Positions 57,919-64,000 of a DNA stretch of 64,000 nucleotides are shown here, one piece after another. Position 1 is the first letter of the stretch, and each line of letters begins with the position of its first letter. The position numbers were made by a program, and so were the translations under genes. Below the pieces are notes generated by a model. The model was not told where the DNA came from and did not search any database. It saw only the letters and a program-made list of their open reading frames with translations. Source of the stretch: Alectoria sarmentosa (Eukaryota; Ascomycota; Lecanoromycetes; Lecanorales; Parmeliaceae); contig WOGZ01000019.1 of NCBI GenBank assembly GCA_009733775.1, forward strand, positions 177,861-241,860, read 5' to 3'.

Positions 57919-58737
57919 GGTGATGATGTGTAAAGTAGATAGCTCAACTTGGATCGCGTCGACCATGTCCCCTTTTGCGATGAAATCTCAACGTCTCAAT
58001 AAGGACAGGACAAGACTGGCCAACGGATGGTGTAAACCAGCTTCTTAGCATGCTTTCCGTGGCGCAGAGCGCGAATGTGCGACCTCAATTGTTGTTTGTC
58101 TGTGTCCTCAATTTCCTTCCTCCCTCCTTTCTGTAGGTATCGACCGAAGCGGGATTCCTTGCGGGCGCGTTCTTTAATTTAGAGGCTTGAGATCTGGTCG
58201 TGTGGTCTTCAAGGCAAGTATATATGAACTGCTGGATAATGGAGATGAGTGACCACAATACCATCATTGTTTGACTTTTCAGTCTTGACTTCCTATGTGA
58301 TTGAATTGGCCATGGAATCCATGGACACCCTCCGTTCCTTGTCTATCCCCATTTGTGTGCAGAGTCTCTGGCGCTCAAAATCGCCATGTCCATTGATTTG
58401 CAGCTTCCGAGGCCGGAGGAATCCAAGGAATATATATACGTCAATAGAGAATTCGACCGCAGAAGTGTTGTATGCTTCATGCAGAATTCGTTATGAAGGT
58501 GTTAGTCTTAGCTGGACTCAGCAGAAACCATGTTGGCGAGGGTTTTGAAGCAAGAATCCCTGCCATGTTACACAACGAAGTGGCATTTCTCAACTGCGGT
58601 GACTAATCTTAGGGCTCACGTGACCCGTCGCGAGACTAGAATAAAGTACGCCACTGGTGCCACCATTTCCGTCAGCTTCACGAAGCCATCGATTCAACGT
58701 TGTTTTTAACAGTTACTGCTCTCCAAACTCCTAACCC
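57919..58737. other. Intergenic spacer
   Basis: No gene recognised; the last part is the leader of the small membrane protein at 58738. Confidence 0.5.
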
Positions 58738-59106
58738 ATGGCCCACCCCTCCTCTCCGTCTCTAAGATCTGATGATGAGGCTACTCCAGGTACATTCTGG
58801 CGCTTTCTTGGAGCGCCTATGGCAGGAAATGCCTCGTTCCTTGCCGGGGTTCTATACTGGCTGGCCGTAGCGTTCAAATGGTTCTTAAGGTTACTCCTGG
58901 TCCTCTTGGCAGTTGGTGTCGTGCTGGGTATTGGGGCCTTGATCTTTGGGTCTCTGCCCTTGCACAATATCTGGCGCGGTGGCAAATCGAGAACTTCCAG
59001 GGACCAGGATGGACCGGTGGACACTGAGGTGGTTGGACTGGACTTCCTAGCCACAGAACACGACTTGGAGCAAGATCTAGCCTCTGATAGCGGTGAGGAG
59101 TATTGA
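58738..59106 (+). CDS. Small membrane protein, 122 residues
   Basis: Single exon. A polar N-terminus with SPSLRSDDEATPG is followed by two closely spaced hydrophobic stretches, NASFLAGVLYWLAVAF (about 30-46) and FLRLLLVLLAVGVVLGIGALIFG (about 49-71). A hydrophilic acidic tail ends DLEQDLASDSGEEY. This could be a helical hairpin or one long membrane segment. No family recognised. An overlapping minus-strand frame of similar length exists, but it is Ser/Pro/Arg-rich and looks like a shadow. The ATG has a fair context (TAACCC-ATGG). Confidence 0.5.
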   Translation: MAHPSSPSLRSDDEATPGTFWRFLGAPMAGNASFLAGVLYWLAVAFKWFLRLLLVLLAVGVVLGIGALIFGSLPLHNIWRGGKSRTSRDQDGPVDTEVVGLDFLATEHDLEQDLASDSGEEY

Positions 59107-59482
59107 GAGGATATTCCACTCTGCTTTCGATTGATGAGGGAATCTACATCTAAAAGCCTCAACGTGGCCGATCGTGCACAGCTTGTGACGAACAGTCAGC
59201 GTTGCAGATGTCTTGCAAAGATAAGCTATCGACCACAAAAATTCACTCGGCGATCATTCTATGATCTATGAAAGCCACGTTACCACCGGAAGCGGCCTCA
59301 ATCTTGCTCAAATGCCATTTTATTGCTTATCACGGGACTTCGTTCTCTGCTTAGCCTCCTCTCAGTGGGACTGGGGCCATTGCCAAGTCCTTAAAACCCA
59401 ATGTCCCTCCACCCATTCGTATTTCCGCTACACCCAAGCCTAAATACACCCAATTTCTCAAATTTGTGTTGGCTCTAATATC
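59107..59482. other. Intergenic spacer
   Basis: Promoter and leader of the plus-strand gene at 59483; nothing else seen. Confidence 0.5.
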
Positions 59483-60310
59483 ATGGCTTCACAATTCATG
59501 AAAACTGTTGCGTCTATGTTCCATCAAACAGCCGACGATCGAGCCCTACCGCCTCCCACAAGTGTTCATGGCGACTCCTACAGTATCAAAGGAGACAAAT
59601 CACCGCCTCGTTACACCAGCGCTCCCGATGCCGTGGCCACAGATAACAAGACTTCTACCACATCACCTGCTTTCCAGAGATGCCTTCGGATCTGCCCACA
59701 TGAGACAATGTCCTTCGAAAGACTGCAGCGTATCGCCAAACTCCCAAATTTCCACAGGCCAGAGAAGAAGATTGATGGTCTGACTTGCAAATTCCAGCAG
59801 CACATGAGAGGTCATTTGGACCGTGAAGAAGGAGACAGCACTACTTGCCAACCAATTCGAAATCGGCAAGATCAGGGCCCCTTGACGCGAGTGAGCGGGT
59901 TTGCCCATATCTGCTACAGCAGCCCTGATAAATGCTTGTATCTTCTATTCAGCTGGGTTTTATGGTGCAGATTGGGTACCCCTCAAAAATGCGATTCCGT
60001 GGAGACACTTCGAAGCTATCTAGCTCCTGCAAACATCTGGCTATGCAAACACAAGCAAATCGTGGATCGGGATATTCTCGATTTGATCTATGAGATCTTA
60101 AATCCATGCGGCAAGCTGGCCGATCCTATCAATCGATACGTCGCTGAGGAGACTGGCATTGAATGTGATCGGTGTGACACGAATATTCATGTGGTCAAGG
60201 GTATCGGCCACAGCAGTGTGGAATCCCGCTGTCAGGTCATTGTTACAAGGTCCTTGGGTAAAGGAGAATCGGCAGAAGATCCTATTTGGGTTGAACAATG
60301 TAGATCATGA
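59483..60310 (+). CDS. Conserved fungal hypothetical protein, Cys-rich
   Basis: Intronless, 275 residues. A low-complexity N-terminus of about 65 residues leads to RICPHETMSFERLQRIAKLPNF, which I remember as the opening of a widespread but uncharacterised family in Pezizomycotina. The second half has NIWLCKHKQIVDRDILDLIY, DPINRYVAEETGIECDRCDT and RSLGKGESAEDPIWVEQC. Cys pairs (CDRC with later Cys/His) could bind zinc, but this is not proven. No signal peptide or membrane helix. No function known; not linked to its neighbours. Confidence 0.75.
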   Translation: MASQFMKTVASMFHQTADDRALPPPTSVHGDSYSIKGDKSPPRYTSAPDAVATDNKTSTTSPAFQRCLRICPHETMSFERLQRIAKLPNFHRPEKKIDGLTCKFQQHMRGHLDREEGDSTTCQPIRNRQDQGPLTRVSGFAHICYSSPDKCLYLLFSWVLWCRLGTPQKCDSVETLRSYLAPANIWLCKHKQIVDRDILDLIYEILNPCGKLADPINRYVAEETGIECDRCDTNIHVVKGIGHSSVESRCQVIVTRSLGKGESAEDPIWVEQCRS

Positions 60311-61860
60311 GTCAATCCAGCCGAGAAGTGAAGGATCAAGTATCAGACGAAGGCCCTGGCTTGGCTGAGATCATGATGGTGACTTAGTAATATATATGAG
60401 GTGGAAAGGCCTTGACAGAGTTCTTATCACCGCTCAAATTTTCAGTCCTGCTTGTCTCCTTTCCTGAGAGGCATTGAGCCGATATGGTAGGCCGAGACAG
60501 TCTGCTGAACAGATGAGATCAACAAATGTTTGAATTGGCCGTCGTGTCGAGATACCTTGGCCTGAATCTCTCTCAATATTTTCTCACCTAGCTCTTACCT
60601 GATACCACTGTCCTTTTACAACCATTGACTGAGCTCTCAGTCGAGCTTGGACTTGCGTACCTGGGCCAAGACATGTGCAGAGTAGTTCATTTTCTTGCTC
60701 CGAGAATAAAAGAACTCAGAACTGATTGAATCAGGTACTATTGAATCAGCATCCAGCTCAAAACCTCGTTCCACCGTCGAACGGACCACGAGCTACTTCT
60801 TGCCGTAGAGCCTCACGAACACCCTAAGGACGCTGTCCACAATGCGTCAATGCCTGCCTTCAGCGCATCCAGAACCGAAACATCAGCACTGAAGAGAACC
60901 CTTCCACTCTGCTGTCAAAGGATCCTGTCGCTCGACCGACTGTATCGTACCACAACGTCACTAAGATTCTAGAGATTAGGCAGCTACATGGATTCTACTA
61001 TGCCATTCCCGGCAGCACTTACGAAACCAATGGGTAATACTGCCAAACAGTGAAGTGCTGCGATGTTGCGACCGAGTCAAAACGTCCTCCGAGACGCTAT
61101 TCTGGAAAAGTAAAAAAGACGTTCGGGGAAAGAAAAGTCGTTCCGGATCAAAAAGATTCCTTCTTGATCGTGCTGGGTGTGTTGCGAAGGAATACATCTT
61201 TGAAATGCTTCCGGCTATCGAGACCCAGTGGGACGGTGTGCACTAAAAAGATGTTGGCTGTGACTAGTAAGATGACAGACTAGATATTTTGGTTTACAAG
61301 GGCTTCATCAGTAGACGACGTTGTTTTCATGAAGAGCATGCAGCAGGTATTGAGCAGTGGTGACACCTTTGCGCACGTCTTCTGCTGGTACCCGAGTCTT
61401 CCAATTGGATCTGGCCACGGTAAACTTAACAATACCTATCTCTCTGGTAATTACGCAGGGCGAGAATCAATCGGGTGTCTTCCTTGAAGTAAGATAGATA
61501 CTCGGAACAGATGGCCCTTATAAGGACCAAAAGGGCTCAACGGGACTATCTCTCATGGGAAATGTGTAACTCTCGTCTCCTGTCGCCTGTAGAATTCTCA
61601 AGAGCGCACCGCACAGGATCGTCGCGCTTATCATGTCAACCGAAAGAAAATGTTCGGGCTTGACATGAGCCGCACTCCCCTTTCCGGGATATTGAAATGC
61701 AACTCCAGCAAGCGGCCCGCTTCGTCGAGGCGCTATTTGGGAATGCGGTGGTTCGTTCCTACCTCGAAAAATATCCCGATGTTCAAGTGATTGTTTCCAA
61801 CCAAGCAAAGGCCGCACCCATCAGCATCCAGTCAGTCCCCACGGAACCATTCAACCAAGC
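60311..61860. other. Intergenic region
   Basis: No gene model holds. A plus-strand frame from ATG 61697 starts protein-like (MQLQQAARFVEALFGNAVV) but runs into the next gene in a different frame and becomes low complexity; it might be an upstream ORF or relic. Confidence 0.4.
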
Positions 61861-62809
61861 ATGCTCCCCGCTTCTCAACGCGTGGCCTTGGCCGCCCTCA
61901 CTCTGGTGGCGCTCGGCTTCGCAGTTCCCATCATCATCCAACCCGACACCGTCGACTGCGAAACCGTAACGACGGGACTCTCGCCCTCTTGTTGGGGCGA
62001 GTTGGACATGGACGCCTGGATGCGAAACTGGACGGTGAGCGCTTCGCCGAACGCGACGAATGGTGCTGCTGCTGCTGCGGCGCGGTGCCGAGAAGACGAG
62101 CTGTGGTCGACGTGCTTTTTGCGGCTCGGTCTCGGAGTCACGGGACGCGATTGTTCGATGATCGATACGGGCGGGGGGAACTCGACGTGTCCGATGCCGG
62201 AATTGGGTGTTGGTCCGCCATATTCTCCACAGATGTTCTATGGCGTGTGGAATCTATACGGTAACCTCTTCTTTACCGAGATGATGAATCGCAGCAAACC
62301 CTTTACGGCTCAAGCTCCTTTTGAAAACAAGAACTGACACATGCATCCGCCCAAAAAAGCCATAAACGCCTACACCACAACCCTCCTCTTCGCCCTCCTC
62401 ACCCTCTCCCAAACCGCGCCTCAAATCCTAACCGCAGCCGCCACCACCACTTCCGCGAACAACCTCTCCCGCTTCACAAACGCCACCCAAGCCCTCTCCA
62501 TCGACCTCCCCCTCCGCGTTCTGCTCGAGGAAGAAAGCTACGGCTTCGCCATCCCCGATGCGCCCAATGCGGGCTTTTTGGCTTTCCTGTACGCTTATCC
62601 GGCGGTGCGGACGTATGGTCGGTCCACGAGCGTGGCGGAGTTGGAGGCGCTCTTGCAGCAGAGGCTGAGGCAGGTGTTGATGCGGGTTATGGGTGATGTT
62701 GGGAGTTTTTCTGGTGGTGGTGGGTGGGGGGGCGTTCTCGACGACGGGTGAGAGGGTGGATGAGGCGGGGTTGGTGGGGGCGTGGGAGGAGTAGGCGGGA
62801 TGGTGAGGA
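61861..62809 (+). pseudogene. Secreted-protein gene of a large fungal family, with in-frame stop
   Basis: ATG 61861 starts a signal peptide (MLPASQRVALAALTLVALGFAVP). The mature part has Cys-spaced features I remember from a large secreted fungal family (possibly DUF7872): DCETVTTGLSPSCWGELDM, ELWSTCFLRLGLGV, and VWNLYGNLFFTEMMNRS. A TGA at 62335-62337 ends the frame, but the same frame continues without a break to 62751 with similar codon use and TTLLFALLTLSQTAPQIL and GFAIPDAPNAGFLAFLY. Near 62725, inside a G-rich stretch, switching one base prolongs it to about 62795 (AFSTTGERVDEAGLVGAWEE). Full-length relatives are longer. It is best read as a gene decayed by one stop and one indel, or mis-sequenced. 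Confidence 0.5.
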
Positions 62810-63394
62810 AGGGGTTTTTGGGATGAGGAGATGCATGAATGGGCTTTGAGAGGTTGTCGTGTGCGGAAAGGAAGCCCGTTCTTAGATTTACCGCGGCGAG
62901 TATCTCGTCGTGTAGATAGAAGATATGTGTAGACCTAGGCTTTCTAGGCACAGGATATTGTTAGAACGTAGCTACTGACAGCAATGAACCGGGATTCGTT
63001 TTCATCGATTCACCCTCGCCGCTAGAGTCCAAGGCAGTCTCCGCGCCACCGCTCTTTGCACTATCAAGATCTAGCCCCAAACTGTCCTTATCCAGTCTTC
63101 CTGCTGGATGTCAAACTACACAGCTCAGACAAACATCGCACCGAGCACGCCAAAAATGGACCGCGGAGGATCTCCTCTTATCAAAACATCTCCTCATGCT
63201 CATCAAACAAAATGGCCCATATCCCTCTTCGTCGGGGATTTCCAACCACCATGATACCGGCGGCGCAACGAACGCCCATGTCACTTCCCAAGCTAGCGAT
63301 CGATCGATCGAATCCCCGAGCGTCCTATATGGAATCAATCAGCATTCTCCGAAACGCTTGCCCCAGATCTCAGTATCGATATCTGCCGCAGCCG

Positions 63395-63449
63395 TACATA
63401 CATACATACATACATACATACATACATACATACATACATACATACATAC
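63395..63449. repeat. (TACA)n microsatellite
   Basis: About thirteen tandem TACA units ending in tacgtaag. Confidence 0.95.
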
Positions 63450-63649
63450 GTAAGTCTGTCAGGCCAATTACATTGGATAGACTTTGAGTTGTGCACCACG
63501 GATGTTGCACACAGAGTGTCAAGCTTTCCATGCCAGCTACGAGTATGTGCATTAATGATGTGCAATATTGATGATCTGTAGACCATGTGATATGAAGCTG
63601 GCTTCTGCTGCATGCCACAGGGCCTTACCTGCCCAGCGCATCTTACATA

Positions 63650-63857
63650 CTAGCCAGCCACGTTTGACAGCACTGCTGCATCTATGCCTAGTTGCGCAGA
63701 GAGTTCTCGCACAATGCTCTCATACTCTGTGCATTGCAGCTGCAGCTGGTGGTGGTCATACTTGAGATCTTCAATTTCATCAAAGAAAGCTGGATCAAAA
63801 GCACTGAGTTCCTCGCGCATATCAGCATTCTCGGTCCCTATCAACGTCAGCCTCTCC
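63650..63857 (-). CDS. 3' exon of a coiled-coil protein running off the right edge
   Basis: The last exon of a minus-strand gene, with a 3' splice acceptor at 63858-63860 and a stop at 63650. It reads ERLTLIGTENADMREEL, then FDEIEDLKYDHHQLQ and YESIVRELSAQLGIDAA, a strongly charged heptad pattern typical of a coiled coil. Further upstream toward 64000 a Gln-rich frame (MQMQQLLVHSQVQESHA) may be the preceding exon, but its phase does not fit the acceptor I chose, so that joint is open. The protein cannot be identified from this piece. Confidence 0.5.
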
Positions 63858-64000
63858 CTGATGATCAGAAGTCATGTCGTATGTACAGCTCAGCTATCAC
63901 AGCTCATCACAACAAAGAACCCCAGAATGTAGATCCGTCATACAATTGCATGACTCTCCTGGACCTGACTGTGCACGAGCAATTGCTGCATTTGCATCGT

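Noticed and set aside
58731..59162. 143-codon minus-strand frame opposite the small membrane protein
   Set aside because: Ser/Arg/Pro-rich shadow; the plus-strand frame has coherent membrane segments and a better start.
63056..63487. Frames running through the TACA repeat
   Set aside because: They owe their length to a stop-free tetranucleotide repeat (YIHT repeats) and are not credible proteins.
1..64000. CRISPR arrays, bacterial operons, rRNA genes
   Set aside because: The window is fungal nuclear DNA; no spaced direct repeats of CRISPR type and no rRNA sequence were seen.

Overview
The window looks like nuclear DNA of a filamentous ascomycete (Pezizomycotina). Genes are split by short introns of about 42-100 nt with GTAAGT/GTGAGT-like donors and CTAAC/CTGAC branch points. 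The protein families are typical of mould genomes: HET, fungal rhodopsin-like membrane protein, DUF7580, DUF7726, DUF7730 and acuF-like zinc finger. The sequence does not let me name a genus. Exon joins were worked out by hand from reading frame, splice sites and remembered family patterns; no search was run.

Layout. 0.9-9.8 kb is a compact housekeeping block: a Ser/Thr-rich single-pass membrane protein, nus1 (cis-prenyltransferase subunit) divergent from sec10 (exocyst), rna1 (RanGAP) and a GNAT acetyltransferase. 10.2-13.4 kb is decayed: a chromovirus integrase/chromodomain stub, an open frame broken only by stops, and a coiled-coil/pentapeptide-repeat relic. A 791-residue HET-domain gene follows (13.6-16.0 kb), then about 6.3 kb without a convincing gene. 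22.3-29.5 kb holds a small secreted protein, a nine-exon MFS transporter and an SDR oxidoreductase. 33.3-34.8 kb is a seven-exon rhodopsin-like membrane protein, and 38.5-40.1 kb an F-box-type protein. At 41.68-42.62 kb lies a 942-bp transposon with 76-bp inverted repeats and an 8-bp target duplication. 43-52 kb holds a damaged GNAT gene, an amino-acid/choline-type permease, a DUF7726-like protein, an acuF-like C2H2 protein and a divergent DUF7580 protein. 52.4-62.8 kb is accessory DNA: two neighbouring secreted-protein genes that share one Cys-rich module, a DUF7730 relic, a small membrane protein, a conserved fungal hypothetical gene and a broken secreted-protein gene. The end of a coiled-coil gene enters from the right edge.

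How the parts relate. The first block serves general trafficking, dolichol synthesis and nuclear transport. The rest is typical accessory content: self/non-self type genes (HET, DUF7580), transporters, secreted proteins and relics. Several relics are broken by in-frame stops that one C-to-T change could explain, and the transposon's repeat arms differ only by transitions. That fits past RIP-like mutation, but RIP itself is an inference.
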